Shown here: piece by piece, positions 1 to 10,125 of the stretch | Layout of the letters: each line of letters begins with the position of its first letter | Numbering within the stretch: the first letter of the stretch is position 1 | Assembly: GCA_032690845.1 (NCBI GenBank) | Contig: CM064427.1 | Span: forward strand, 21,797,164 to 21,861,163 | Direction of reading: 5' to 3' | Length of the DNA stretch: 64,000 nucleotides | Source of the DNA: Eleusine coracana subsp. coracana | Taxonomy: Eukaryota > Streptophyta > Magnoliopsida > Poales > Poaceae | Made by a program: the position numbers and the translations under genes | Notes under the pieces: generated by a model | Told to the model about the DNA's origin: nothing | Seen by the model: the letters and a program-made list of their open reading frames with translations, nothing else | Databases searched by the model: none

Positions 1-265
1 AATGAGTTAGACTTTGTTGTGATATCTTTACACCTAACGCAACGACTCATGTCATCACGATATGCATTAGGGATATAGCAACGATCTATATGTTATTGCA
101 ATACACTTTAATGATATAGCAATGACTCGTACTTTGATGTGATAACCTTCAGACATATAGCAACTACTCATACTTTATTGCGGTATACTTTCACACCTAT
201 AGCAACGACTCATAATTCATTGCATTACCAATTAAAATGATAGCAACAACATAGATTGCAACACC
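1..265. repeat. 41-bp degenerate tandem repeat array
   Basis: The unit begins with TAGCAAC or a close variant at 35, 76, 117, 158, 200 and 241, so the spacing is 41, 41, 41, 42 and 41 bp. Each unit holds a CATACTTTRTTG-like block and a CTTTCA/CTTTAA block. The array probably continues left of the window. Arrays like this are typical subterminal repeats of CACTA transposons, and a CACTA-type right end lies at 2265-2279, so it may be the left subterminal region of that element. The periodicity is directly visible; the link to the CACTA is inference. Confidence 0.75.
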
Positions 266-543
266 ATAGTCATTATTGCCACCATCACATATGGTGGTAA
301 TATTGCTACAAAACTCTACCGTTGTGAAATTTCTTGATTGCAACTACCTGTTGATGCCAAAAATCAATAGTCGATCCTCCATGTGCAAACACGAGGCCTG
401 GGAGATCTGCTTAGCTCCAGTGCAGGTCCAATGGCGTGCGATAGATGGTGCCTGGCATGCAAGTCAGTTTGACCACTCAACTGACAAGGTGTGGGCCCGC
501 AAGTCGATGGACAATAGCCTCCAGGCAGAGAGTTGATGAAGAT

Positions 544-611
544 TAAGTCAATGCAGGCACAGAGTCGATCTAGGCATAGAGTCGATGCAGACACAGAGTC
601 GATGTAGGCTA
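544..611. repeat. 17-bp short tandem repeat
   Basis: Units starting AGAGTCGAT lie at 561, 578 and 595, exactly 17 bp apart. A degenerate copy (TAAGTCAATGCAGGCAC) precedes them at 544. No function is evident. Confidence 0.7.
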
Positions 612-1930
612 AGTACATGACTGAGTATCAGCTTTATACTGATAATGCAGAGCATAAATCTACTAGCCGATGCAATACTAGACTAATTACAATATTTAAT
701 GCTATATCGACCGGTTAATAGAATCATAATACTCAGCCGATACAACACTGATAAATAAATAAACTACATGATAATTCATCGGCTAGACAAATAAGACTAG
801 TGCAATACCTAAAGCCGATGGACCAATAGTTGATGAACCTGAGCCGATAAAAAAGAACAAACATGTGAATATCTATCAGCTACTAATAGTAACCAGATAA
901 CTCGTCGGCTAAACACTCCGACGATACCCCGAACAGGTACTCGTGATGAGATCGTTCTTGTATGGCTGTCCAACTAGAAGATCGGACTTAACCGAGACAG
1001 TTCTAGATATCCCAGAAAATCGTTCTGAGCCGACACAGTTCTTGGAACGAATAAACGCCCAAGCAATACTAAGTCCAATCGCTAAGATCTATTCAGAGGT
1101 GACTCGAATATATAGAGCTGACTAGAATTGCATTACTAGAATTAACTACGATAGATCATTTTTTTCCGTGAAAGTATGTAGCTAATCCTAGCAAAACAAC
1201 CTAGAAAGATGTAATATATCGGATAACTAGGAACCACGGCAAACTAACCAAACGATCAGTCTGCGCCGAGATAGTCCTGGGCAGGTTGCCGCGATCACCG
1301 AGGTGACGAGTCATCCCCCATGTCACCGAATTCAAACTAGTTGATGCAGCCTGCTTCATAATGACGAACCCGTCGGGGTGAAGTCCTACATCTACAACGG
1401 AGAGCCTATTCTAGACAAAGAACCCGCCAGGTATACCTGTTTCTAGGGTGACGATGCGCCGAAGAGTAGTTGTATTGATCGATTGATAAATTACAATTTA
1501 TCGTGACCCTTTATATTTATAGGGACAGCCGGACTTGTCGTACAAGGAATGCAGAAACAGTCACGTTTACATTGTATGACAACTAAATATAATATTTCTA
1601 ATTCTAGGATTCTATCTTGCCGAATATCTAACTATGTAAATACGAGATTCTGGCTATTACACGCCTTCCATCTATGATTGTATAGACTCGGAAACAGCAT
1701 TTTCCTTTCTCACGTATCCAGGCTGGGCCTCTCTTCTTCCATTGCTTCCTTCCTTAAACAAATTTGCCATCACGTACCTCTAATCCATGGCATATAATAT
1801 AAATTCCAAATCTCCTCCATGAACCAAACATACACACGTATGTACATGCATTTTCCCCAACGATGTCATGTTTGACTATGGTTTAACCAGAGTCCGCCAT
1901 GCTTGCTTCTTGACAACTTCCAATAATAGC
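612..1930. other. no recognisable gene; probable transposon interior
   Basis: The longest open frames are about 60 residues and resemble nothing I know. AGCCGAT-type hexamers recur between about 660 and 860. I interpret this as non-coding interior of the CACTA element; nothing else can be supported. Confidence 0.4.
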
Positions 1931-2264
1931 CAATCAACCCGTTGAACCTTCCTCAAACCCTTATCGTGTCAAATTTCGGTGTCAATACTACCATATTTGG
2001 TTGCAATAGCCACTACAGCAATGACGTCAGTGGTTGCCAATACTATTCATGCAACGCCAATGCTCATTGCGAGTGCAACCCATTGCCACGCCACACGTCG
2101 TTACGAAACACCAAAGTTATTGCAATTTTTTAAAAAGGTGTTGCAATACCCTATTGCATCAATTGCACTTGCAACGCCTCCCAACACCATTTTTTACTTG
2201 CGATTGCTCAACATTACAACGACAATACCCATATTGCAACTTTTTTGAGCCATGGCGTAAGGGT

Positions 2265-2279
2265 GATTTTCTTGTAGTG
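2265..2279. repeat. CACTA terminal inverted repeat (right end)
   Basis: The 15 bases end in TCTTGTAGTG, the inverted CACTACAAGA terminus. It lies 26 bp from an inverted Copia LTR fragment, so the CACTA probably inserted into, and now truncates, that LTR. Confidence 0.65.
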
Positions 2280-2305
2280 CGGTGGGGCCATGGTGGCGGA
2301 CTAAG

Positions 2306-2407
2306 GAAATAAATTTCTATATAATATGACCCGTAATGTGGGAGTACTCCACCTCTCACACCTCCTAGGTGTCCCAGCAAGGCTAGAATTTGGATCATAT
2401 TTCAACA
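2306..2407 (-). mobile_element. Copia LTR fragment, inverted relative to the coding part
   Basis: This stretch is the reverse complement of the first 100 bases of the LTR at 3748 (TGTTGAAATATGATCC...) with a few substitutions. It ends at 2407 exactly on the LTR terminal nucleotide, and reverse-transcriptase sequence starts a few bases later. Its distal part is cut off by the CACTA end at 2279. Confidence 0.8.
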
Positions 2408-2410
2408 TGT

Positions 2411-3646
2411 ACTGTTGTGAAACATAGCTCTATTTGCACTTACTCAGTATTGTTGCTATACATGATTATGAGCTTGAGCAATTAGATGTTAAAACTGCAT
2501 TCTTACATGGAGAGTTGAATGAGAACATTTATATGGTCAACCTGAAGGTTTTGTTATTCCTAGAAAAGAACACCTTATTTGTAAGTTAAAGAAATCTCTT
2601 TATGGTTTGAAACAATCTCCTAGACAGTGGTATAAGAGATTTGACTCTTTTATGCTCTCTCATGGTTTTAAGCATTCTAATTATGATAGTTGTGTTTATT
2701 TGAAAACTGTTAATGGTTCAGCTATTTATTTGCGTCTCTATGTTGATGATATGTCGATTGCTACAAAAGATAACTCAGAAATAGCTAAATTAAAAGCACA
2801 ATGAAGTAATGAATTTGAGATGAACGATTTGGGTGCAGCAATGAAAATTCTTGGATAAGATTATTATAGAGAGACAATCTGACAAGTTATATCTTAGTCA
2901 GAAATGGTACATTGAAAGGTCGTTCGTCGGTTCAATATGCATAATGCTAAACTAGTGAGTACTCCTTTAGCTCCACATTTCAGATTATCTTTAGCTCTAT
3001 GTCCTGAGTCAAATTATGATACTAAGTACATGTCTAGAGTTTCTTATACTAGCGCAGTTGGTTCTCTTATTTATGCTATGGTTGCTCTCGTCCTGATTTG
3101 TCATATGCACTAAGTGTTGTTAGTAGATGCATGTCTAATCCTGGTAGAGAGCATTAGAAAACAGTTTAATGGATTTTGAGGTATATGTGTGGTACTTCTG
3201 GTGCATGTTTGCAGTTTGGGAAATCCGGAGATGAAATTGTTGGTTATGTTGACTCAGATTATGCTGGTGATTTGGATAGAAGGACGTCTCTCTCAGGTTA
3301 CTATTGTTGGTTGTGTTGTTAGTTGGAAAGCTTTATGGCTATTTCTGAAGCTTGTAAAGAAGCTATTTGGCTTCGAGGTTTATATACTAAGCTTTGTGGA
3401 GATGATTCTTGCACTACTATGTTATGTGATAGTCAGAGTGCTATTTATCTTACAAAAGATTAGATGTTCAATGAGAGAACAAAACATATTAATGTGAGAT
3501 ATCATTTTATCCGAGATGTTATTGCTCTTGGTGATATTAAAGTATGTAAGATCAGTACTCATTTTAATCCTGCTGACATGATGACAAAGCCAGTTTCCAC
3601 TACTAAGTTTGAGCTATGCTCAAGCTTGGTTGGTGTTACAGTTTAA
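2411..3646 (+). pseudogene. Copia (Ty1) reverse transcriptase-RNase H, decayed
   Basis: This is the 3' half of a Ty1/Copia pol gene, which would encode reverse transcriptase and RNase H for element replication. The frame opens near SPVVKHSSI-like sequence, then LEQLDVKTAFLHGELNE, then KQSPRQWYKRFDSFM (2607 onward). The YVDD active-site motif is intact in LRLYVDDMSIATK near 2740. RNase H-like sequence follows (VGYVDSDYAGDLDRR, about 3240-3280), and the C-terminal RTKHINVRYHFIRDV and HFNPADMMTKP motifs fall at 3480-3590. At least three frameshifts and several stops break it. Gag, protease and integrase are absent. The wording of the motifs suggests a Tork/Tnt1-like lineage, but lineage is inference. 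It is not functional. Confidence 0.9.
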
Positions 3647-3730
3647 GTCCTAGTGACTTGTTGGCACATGGTGCTATTTATTATTGAAGGGAGTTCATTG
3701 ATGATCCTTCATTTGATACAACATGGAATT

Positions 3731-3747
3731 TGTCTCAAGGTGGAGTT
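3731..3747 (+). other. Copia polypurine tract
   Basis: The sequence TGTCTCAAGGTGGAGTT directly precedes the LTR terminus TGTTGAAA at 3748. It is the position and composition expected of the plus-strand primer of a Copia element. Confidence 0.65.
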
Positions 3748-4056
3748 TGTTGAAATATGATCCAAATTCTAGCCTCGCTGGGGATGCCTAGGAGGTGTGA
3801 GAGGTGGAGTCCTCCCACGTTACGGGTCATATTGTATAGAAATTTATTTCCGTAGTTATGCACTCATGTATATACATCTCGTGTGTTGCACGGGAAGAAT
3901 TGTGAGCGACTCATTGTATTTTTCCTGTTTTTGTAACTCTCCATCATATAGTAACGATCGCCAGTTGGTGTTCGTTATTTTTTCCCATAAGGGTTTTTCA
4001 CGTAAAAATTTGTGTCTTGTTTCAATCTTGTTTACGTATTATTTTCTAACCGTACA
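3748..4056 (+). mobile_element. Copia 3' LTR (right end approximate)
   Basis: The left boundary TG at 3748 is firm because it follows the polypurine tract and matches the inverted copy that ends at 2407. The right end is my best guess at the CA in CCGTACA (4056); I could not confirm it with a target-site duplication. Confidence 0.6.
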
Positions 4057-5140
4057 GGTAACCCAACCAGATTAGTAAATTGTATACATTTGGACATGGG
4101 AATCATGACACTTCGTGTTAAAGCCTGTCAACTTTCAAGTTAATGCTTTCTACAAGATCCTGACAAAACAACAACCTTCAAATCAGGGCCTAATAAGCTG
4201 CGTTCAGGGGACCAAGCCTAGTAGGTTTCTGTGCATTCTGACCATGAAGAAAAATAAAGCTCACACGTTGGACCTATCTTGATATAAACGCCTACAGTGT
4301 TTCACAGGTCCATTTCCTACTCATACCTATTTTAAGAGCATGAGACAGAACGCCCTGATACAAGAGTAAGATGAAGCAGAGGAGACACGGAGGACCAAAA
4401 TTCCAGATTCCTCTGATTGATCGACACAACTGGCTTGGATACAGGTTGTAAGCCCAGTCAGGGAGCATATCGTTTATGACAAACCAAGCCAGTTCCACAA
4501 GCACTTACCAGTCGTACACAGCTTTCTCCATGTGTCCCAAAAAACAGCGACAAAGTTGTTATGCACAGGGTAGATTGCTTTGGAAAAGAAAGAGAGAACA
4601 AATCATGTCGAAGATGACATTTCACATTTGTTGTTTCAGAATTCAGAGAATGTTGTGGTTGGATGGAGTTGATTAGATAGATGGACTGAGTGTTGAAATT
4701 TGAGCAGTTTTACTGTTCAAAATACTAGTTAATATTTTTCAAAACTATTTGTCAGTATTTATGATAGTTTTAGAGTTGTAGTATTAATCAAAGAATATTC
4801 ATAGCAATAAAATGAGGGATGAATGAGAAGACAAGAACCCTGACCGAATAAATGAATAGTGATTGTATTATTTATCAGGTTAATGTTAAAAATCAATCAG
4901 ATTGACCTTAATCTTATAAAATACTGGTCACTAGTAGTGGATTTTTTATATCAGATCTACACCATTGGATCAAACTATTGGTCAGAAATTATCAGAAAAT
5001 ATTTGCTAGTGTTTTATATACTAAAACTACTATCGGATTTTTGTATTTGAGAAATGTGTGAGATTAGTACTGCCATCTCATAAATATAGCAACATTTGTA
5101 GTCTCCTATACTGCGCCTCATGGAAACAAATTTGGAGGAT
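4057..5140. other. no recognisable feature
   Basis: AT-rich sequence with open frames below 70 residues on both strands. I recognise no domain, terminal repeat or RNA gene here. Confidence 0.4.
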
Positions 5141-5146
5141 GCACGG

Positions 5147-5447
5147 TCAAAGGTCTGCAGCAATATGATGCAGGATCAAGTTCACCTGGCAAATATGTTC
5201 AAGAACATATAGTCTTCTGGCAGAAAGCCTAATCCTTTTGGAGATATTTTTTGTGTGATCTGATGCTGTCCGTAGCAAAGCAGAATTTAGCAGGGAATCT
5301 GCTATAGTTTCCTTGATAAATTCTGTAGCCTCCTGCCGTACCTGTGCGCATATGGAATATGTAGTCAACGTTATCGGAATACTCATTTGTTTTCTCCAGG
5401 TGAGAAGTAATCTGATCACCATGCAACTTGAGCAACTTACCCATCAT
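5147..5447 (-). CDS. unrecognised gene-like fragment
   Basis: Two overlapping reverse-strand frames (5147-5422 and 5229-5447) have ordinary amino-acid composition. The first contains QEATEFIKETIADSLLNSAL followed by a basic stretch, ASDHTKNISKRIRLSARR. An acceptor-like CACAG and a GTAAG donor-like site nearby could make this part of an exon. I do not recognise the family. It may be a captured host gene piece or chance; confidence is low. Confidence 0.2.
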
Positions 5448-5732
5448 CAGTGCATCATGGCCTACGCTGGTCTAAGTCCAACCCTACAAACCCCCATTTC
5501 AAACACTTTTTACCTAGGACAAGATATTGGCAACCATCAAAACCTCCTTTTCCAACTACACATCAAGTGCCCAGGAAGAAGTGAGCGAAAGACTAGTGAA
5601 GTGGATGGTGGCGAATTGCAAACTCCTTTCCACCTAGCTAGTAGAGAGGGACAACATCAAACAAGACGAATCAACAAATGCCGCGATGTTCGGCCTGCAT
5701 GCCCTCACCAGTGCCGATCGCCGACAACACGA

Positions 5733-5879
5733 TCAGTATTGCCAGTGACATGGAATATCCCCTGCCAGTAGTGCTGGTGCTGGTGGAGCTGATGAGGCGG
5801 GGGTAGTAGGCTGCTGGTTGCCTCCCACTACCAATGTGAAAAGCAGGCACACTGTTGCAAATGAAATCAGCTTTGCCAT
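5733..5879 (-). CDS. possible arabinogalactan-peptide-like pseudogene
   Basis: The frame starting at 5879 gives 48 residues. The first 20 or so look like a secretory signal (MAKLISFATVCLLFTLVVGG). They are followed by a Pro/Ala/Ser/Thr-rich stretch (QQPTTPASSAPPAPAL), the composition of hydroxyproline-O-glycosylated arabinogalactan peptides. The frame then ends early, but the neighbouring reverse frame continues with a hydrophobic tail (YSMSLAILIVLSAIG) that would serve as a GPI-anchor signal. One frameshift would therefore explain the break. AG peptides are usually about 60 residues, so the size fits. No promoter or polyadenylation signal was identified, and chance similarity of short low-complexity sequence is possible. 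Confidence 0.3.
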   Translation of the reverse strand: MAKLISFATVCLLFTLVVGGNQQPTTPASSAPPAPALLAGDIPCHWQY

Positions 5880-6186
5880 TGATGGCCTGCAGCTTCGCTT
5901 CCCCTTGTATGGGCAGTTCATTGTATAGGCAGTCAATCATAAGCGTCGCATTTTTGCCCATCTTTCCATGGTGACACTGACATAATGCGCTGCAGTGCCT
6001 GATCCTTGGAACTGATATTGCAAACTTTTCTTCATACAGCTCTGCAGATTGTAGAACCTCTTTCCAATGAGAAGAAAACTTGATTAATCAGGCAAGCATC
6101 TTCAGCCGGCTGGCAGGTTATGTATGTCTAGCTGAATATGTGAGCACATATAGGCACTATTGGAGAGGGAATGGTAACCTTATGTC

Positions 6187-6202
6187 TGATACTTATCACA
6201 CA
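6187..6202. repeat. SINE target-site duplication, left copy
   Basis: TGATACTTATCACACA, identical to 7678-7693. Confidence 0.85.
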
Positions 6203-6706
6203 CAAAAAAAAAATAACTCGACCTGCCGAGGAAGAAGCCACCCTGACGGCATTATCTGAAGACAAGAGCATTCTCAAGCAGGTCAAAAAAATCCCCGAAC
6301 CCCTTCCTTAACCATACACAGGACTCAGCTCGTGTGAGCTATGGTGCGAGTCTTTTTACCTATACTTTAATTGGGGAGAACCACTACCACAAAAAAGGAC
6401 TATAACGGCGGTCTAAAATGGACTACAACGTCTGACACACCAAACCGCCGCTATGGCAGCGCAGCTAAAAAACATCTTTGTTATGGCGGATAATCTGTGG
6501 AAGAAACACCCCACCGTTGAAAACCTATTATAGTGACGGGTGACAATGTCACCCACCGCTACGAATTTATAAAAAAAAAACACTCATCCCACCCTGGTCC
6601 ATCCGCCAGACCCACCTCCACCAGGGCCAGATCCAGACGCGTCACGGCATGATCCACGCCGGGAAGGGGGCATCGTCGTTGATGACAGGGAGGAGGGGAG
6701 TGTTGA

Positions 6707-7165
6707 TTGCTCCGAAGGGGAGGAGGGCCCGCCTCAGCGCCATCGCGCTCAGCCCACTGCCTATCAGTTTCCTTACCCGCGCCTTCATTTAGGAAGGGAG
6801 GAGGGAGCCCTGTGCCGCCCATCGGAGAGGGAAGGAGGACCGCACCGCTGGCCCCGCGCATCATGCATCCAGCCAGAGAGGAAGTCTCCAGTCCTCCTCT
6901 CAGCCCCACGCGCTGTGGCTCTGGCCGGAGGAGGCCGTCTGCCCAACCCAGCAGTGCTCTGCCTATTGTCGCACCACCCGCCAAAGAGGGAGGAGGGAGG
7001 CCCGCACTGCCGGCTCGCATGCCGTGGATCCGACCAGTGAGGAGGTCGCCGCTGCTCTTTCTGGACTGGTGCGTCGTTCTTTGCCTCTCGCCGTGTCGCC
7101 TGCTGAAGATGGAGGAGGAGGTCGCTGCCCCTGTTTCCGGGCTCGCGCGCCTAGGATCCGGATGA
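6707..7165 (+). other. GC-rich interior of the CACTA element with long low-complexity frames
   Basis: A 152-residue frame on the + strand and a 153-residue frame on the - strand overlap here. Both are rich in Pro, Arg, Gly and Ser and show no domain. Overlapping open frames on both strands are expected in GC-rich DNA, so I do not call a gene. The abrupt composition change relative to the AT-rich ends could mark a captured gene fragment. Confidence 0.3.
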
Positions 7166-7228
7166 AGAGGAGGTCACCGACCCTCCTCCCGGCTCCACGC
7201 ATAGAGGTGGTGTAGAGAGAGATAGGTA

Positions 7229-7243
7229 GGGGGGGGGGGGGGG
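7229..7243. repeat. poly-G run
   Basis: A run of about 14 G lies inside the CACTA element. It is a likely site of sequencing or assembly length error. Confidence 0.8.
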
Positions 7244-7677
7244 AGAAAGAGAAGTGGGGGGAGGGGGGCGGGTGTGGGGAGGGGAGTGGGGTTGCTAGTT
7301 AGGGTTTCTTCTTTTATAGACTAAATGGGTCAGATTTTAAGTGGGCTCTGTGTTGTAGTGACGGTCCACAATATGATCCGCCTCTAAAGATGATCTTTAT
7401 TTTTGGCGACTGTTCATAAAAGGATCCGTCCCTAAAAATCTATTTTTAGAGGTGGATAACTTCACGAACCGCTACTATAAATTATTTTATCACTGCAGCG
7501 GCGGTTCTTTTTGAAAACGCTGCTACACTAATTTTTATTTCACCGCTAAAGAGACTTTTTGTGGTAGTGAACGAGGGGATTTTTTTTTCAGAGACAACCC
7601 CTGTGCGACACCCAGAGTCGTCGATCCCAGGATCAAACTTGGGTCATTGCGCAGCCACCTAGGCATGCTACCATTCG

Positions 7678-7693
7678 TGATACTTATCACACA
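7678..7693. repeat. SINE target-site duplication, right copy
   Basis: TGATACTTATCACACA, identical to 6187-6202. Confidence 0.85.
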
Positions 7694-8203
7694 TATCATG
7701 TTGTTGTTTTTTTATACTTATCACATATATAGTGTTGTTTGTTTTTTGCATATAGCCTATATGAGAAGCATTGCCCCCCAGGTATATGGCGGGTCAAATG
7801 GATTGACATGCAGGTGAGATTGGTCCACATCGAGATGAAGTAAAAAGTATCGCGTCATTCATTTTTAGTATTTTTTTTAATGATTACTTTGAGTAGTTCA
7901 TGCTTTCTTATTATTGTGAATTATAAATTAAGTAAATTTTATGATAAAATTGTTAGGTTTAGTCCCACATCGAATATTAACGATGAAGTAGACACACCTA
8001 TTAGGCTAGTATTTTAGGTTGAGGTGGCCCATGAGCTTAGTTGGGATCTAGTTTGGCCCACTAAAACTATTCATAGCTTATATTGAAAGCTATGAAGGAG
8101 TTTGCTACAAGCGTTGCTGGGGTTTCCAGCTTTCCTTAGCAGCTGACTTACAAAAGATTTGGCTCGTAGGGGACAACCAGCTATCAAAACACTCTAGACA
8201 TTT
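7694..8203. other. no gene; contains a match to the plant snRNA upstream element
   Basis: AT-rich unique-looking sequence. AGTCCCACATCG at 7961-7972 matches the consensus upstream sequence element of plant spliceosomal snRNA genes (RTCCCACATCG). I found no TATA box at the required spacing and no snRNA-like transcript downstream, so no snRNA gene is called. Confidence 0.3.
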
Positions 8204-8645
8204 TGTCACATACCAAAGTTTACAAATTTTGGTTGTGACTTAAATTCCACTAAATTATAAAACTTTTTATAATAACCTAAAATTTATCTTAAATTAATTA
8301 GAATATTATCATTTATTTTAGGAGAAAGTGGTATTTTCTGAATTAAATAGATTAATTTAGGAAATTATTGTTATGGTTATTGCATTTATGCTGCCATAGT
8401 TGCATTAGGTCTTATTTATTTGGAAAAGTGTTTGAAAATCAATCAGAAATAAAATTTTGCTTTAGTTAGAAAATTGGAAGTAGAAATTAGAATACAATTA
8501 GAAAAGAATAGAGAAAGAAAAATAGAAGAGAAATAAAACCCTTGGGCCAAAACGTCCCTATTTCTGGTCCACCCGAACCCCCCATTCTCTTCCCGCCTCC
8601 GGCCTGCCACAGCTTGGGCCAAATTTTCCCCCACCCGAGGCCCAG

Positions 8646-8672
8646 CTCCTCCCCCCCCCCCCCCCCCTCCCC
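8646..8672. repeat. poly-C run
   Basis: A run of about 20 C interrupted by single T residues. Prone to length error. Confidence 0.75.
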
Positions 8673-8873
8673 TGCACAGTCTCCCTGACCTTGGGCCTAA
8701 ACCCACCACGGTCCACACCCACACACCACTTTTCTCTCAGCGCGCCGTGCAGCCCACCCGTGCCATGAGCCTGCTTGGCCTAGCCTGCCCTGCGCCATCT
8801 CCTTGAAACCCTAGGGCCGCAGCCACCGTCGCCGCCCCTCAGCGTGCACGCCTGGCAAACCTATGGACCCGCA

Positions 8874-9758
8874 TGATGTGGATAAGGGTTCCCGATCTAT
8901 CGAAAGGTTCTGATAAACTTTATTAAGGCGGAGGTGATACACAAATCGATCCGGCTTCCAAACGACATGTTCTGAACCCTGCAATCACAGCACAACGTCT
9001 CCTGTGGTTATCAACCGGTGTTGCACAGTTAATCTCGCCGAGAAGGCTTATCCTTGCCTGCAAAAGGACACAAACAATAACAAAGAATAATGCAAACCAA
9101 ATTTGCAAGTATATGATGAATCTCACAAGTTGGGATCTCACAAACTGATGAAACGGCAAAACTAAACTTAACAGAATAATCTAAGCAAAACCTAAACCCT
9201 AATAAAGAGGCGGCGGCTGTATATGAGGACCCTAGGGTCGTGCACCGCCCCCTCGATGCAGCCCTAAGTGGGCTCAACTCGATACATGGTCCAAAGACCG
9301 GTTACAGTGTTACAACACCAAAACAGATTCTAGACATCGATTTATTTCGGCGATTGCCGATGTCTCAGAACGAATTTTGACATGAGACCAGTTGGGTTGG
9401 AAAGGTATTTTTGTTATCTTTCCAGGCAAATGTAGAACGTCCAAATCCGAGACCGTATGCGTCCTGGACGTCCGTTTTAGTGCAGACTGGTCCTGGCTCC
9501 AAAACAGACTCAAAATCGGTTTTTATTGGGCCTCCACCTTGGCTTGGACGTCCTTGCTGGCCCATCACCTCCCCAACTATCTCATCATCATCTCTATGGT
9601 TCCTAACAATAATTAATTCGTTAGGTAGAAATCTTTTCTCAAAACCACATAAACAAAAAATTAGAAACGAGCTCACCTGTAAATTCAGGTGATGCGCATG
9701 AACTTTCATCATAGTTGGAGAAGTGTTATGTGTATCCATAGATGTAATGTCCTCACCA
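8874..9758 (-). mobile_element. solo LTR of a second Gypsy family, TSD CCGCA/CCGTA
   Basis: On the reverse strand it starts TGGTGAGGACATTACATC (9758) and ends CCACATCA (8874). The flanks are CCGCA (8869-8873) and CCGTA (9759-9763), a 5-bp duplication with one substitution. It is homologous over its whole length to the forward solo LTR at 33992-34892. The 885-bp insert splits the larger solo LTR at 8204-12582. Confidence 0.85.
9365..9739 (-). pseudogene. polyprotein C-terminus encoded inside the LTR
   Basis: The frame starts MDTHNTSPTMMKVHAHHLNL and continues about 120 residues. The homologous frame at 34011-34307 carries GPMTRARARRLNLEVSSFL, a phrase common at the C-terminus of plant Gypsy polyproteins. 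In this family the last codons of pol lie inside the 3' LTR, so a solo LTR keeps this coding tail. There is no other coding sequence and no promoter upstream, so it is inert. Confidence 0.7.
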
Positions 9759-9866
9759 CCGTATCCCTATAAAAGGGCGGGACTGTTGGTCGTATGCACG
9801 CACCTTCATTCGCCTCTTCGGAGTCCAAATCCATTAAAATTGTCCAAAATGTTGTTTTACCTGTTT

Positions 9867-10125
9867 TCAAAGGTTAATGGCCTATTATGATGGTATTTGT
9901 ACTCAAAACTCCCAGAACAACAAATGTATGAATATTCCACTAATTTCAAAGGTTAATGGCCTATTATGGTATTTGTGCTCAAAACAGGACACTTTTTATG
10001 TATAAAATGCTACTCCAAGTAGCAATAATAGGGACCCACCCCTCTGCACCCCATTTAGCTTCCCTTGTTGCCGCCGCGACAATGCTACTCCAAGTAGCAA
10101 TAATAGAAACCCACCCCTCTACACC
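9867..10125 (+). repeat. two pairs of short direct repeats in the LTR
   Basis: TTTCAAAGGTTAATGGCC occurs near 9868 and 9947. ATGCTACTCCAAGTAGCAAT occurs near 10006 and 10081. The spacings of about 75-80 bp suggest two local duplications within the LTR. Confidence 0.6.

Larger units (their letters stand above)
1..2279. mobile_element. right part of a CACTA (En/Spm-like) transposon, left end outside the window
   Basis: The sequence ending at 2279 is GATTTTCTTGTAGTG, whose reverse complement starts CACTACAAGAAAA, the usual terminus of grass CACTA elements. The preceding 300 bases (about 1975-2260) are full of TTGCAA/GCAAC motifs, as expected for transposase-binding subterminal repeats. The 3-bp target duplication cannot be checked because the left end is outside the window. 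No transposase coding region is visible between 270 and 1930, so this is a non-autonomous or decayed copy. Confidence 0.6.
6382..7569. mobile_element. non-autonomous CACTA transposon, TSD AAC
   Basis: The left end is CACTACCACAAAAAA (6382-6396) and the right end TTTTTGTGGTAGTG (to 7569), a clear inverted pair. The 3-bp duplication AAC occurs at 6379-6381 and 7570-7572, as expected for CACTA. Subterminal parts contain repeated ACCGCCGCTA/AGCGGCGGT-like motifs near both ends. The 1188-bp length rules out an encoded transposase. The middle (about 6590-7210) is GC-rich with long open frames on both strands, which may be captured host DNA or low-complexity sequence. Confidence 0.9.
6203..7677 (-). 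mobile_element. tRNA-derived SINE, split by a CACTA insertion
   Basis: Read on the reverse strand, the element starts with TGGTAGCATGCCTAGGTGG near 7672, which resembles an RNA polymerase III A box. About 30 bp later comes CCAAGTTTGATCCTGG, a B-box-like GGTTCGANNCC variant. It ends in a T-rich run (AGTTATTTTTTTTT) at about 6203. Perfect 16-bp duplications (6187-6202 and 7678-7693) flank the whole unit. After removing the CACTA (6382-7572 including one TSD copy) the SINE body is about 285 bp, a normal plant SINE length. T-rich 3' ends are known in rice p-SINE-type elements; the exact family is not identified. Confidence 0.8.

Noticed and set aside
6559..7020. 153-residue reverse-strand frame in the CACTA element
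   Set aside because: Low-complexity, overlaps an equally long frame on the other strand, no start context or domain.
7961..7972. U-snRNA gene
   Set aside because: Only the upstream element matches; TATA and transcript are missing.
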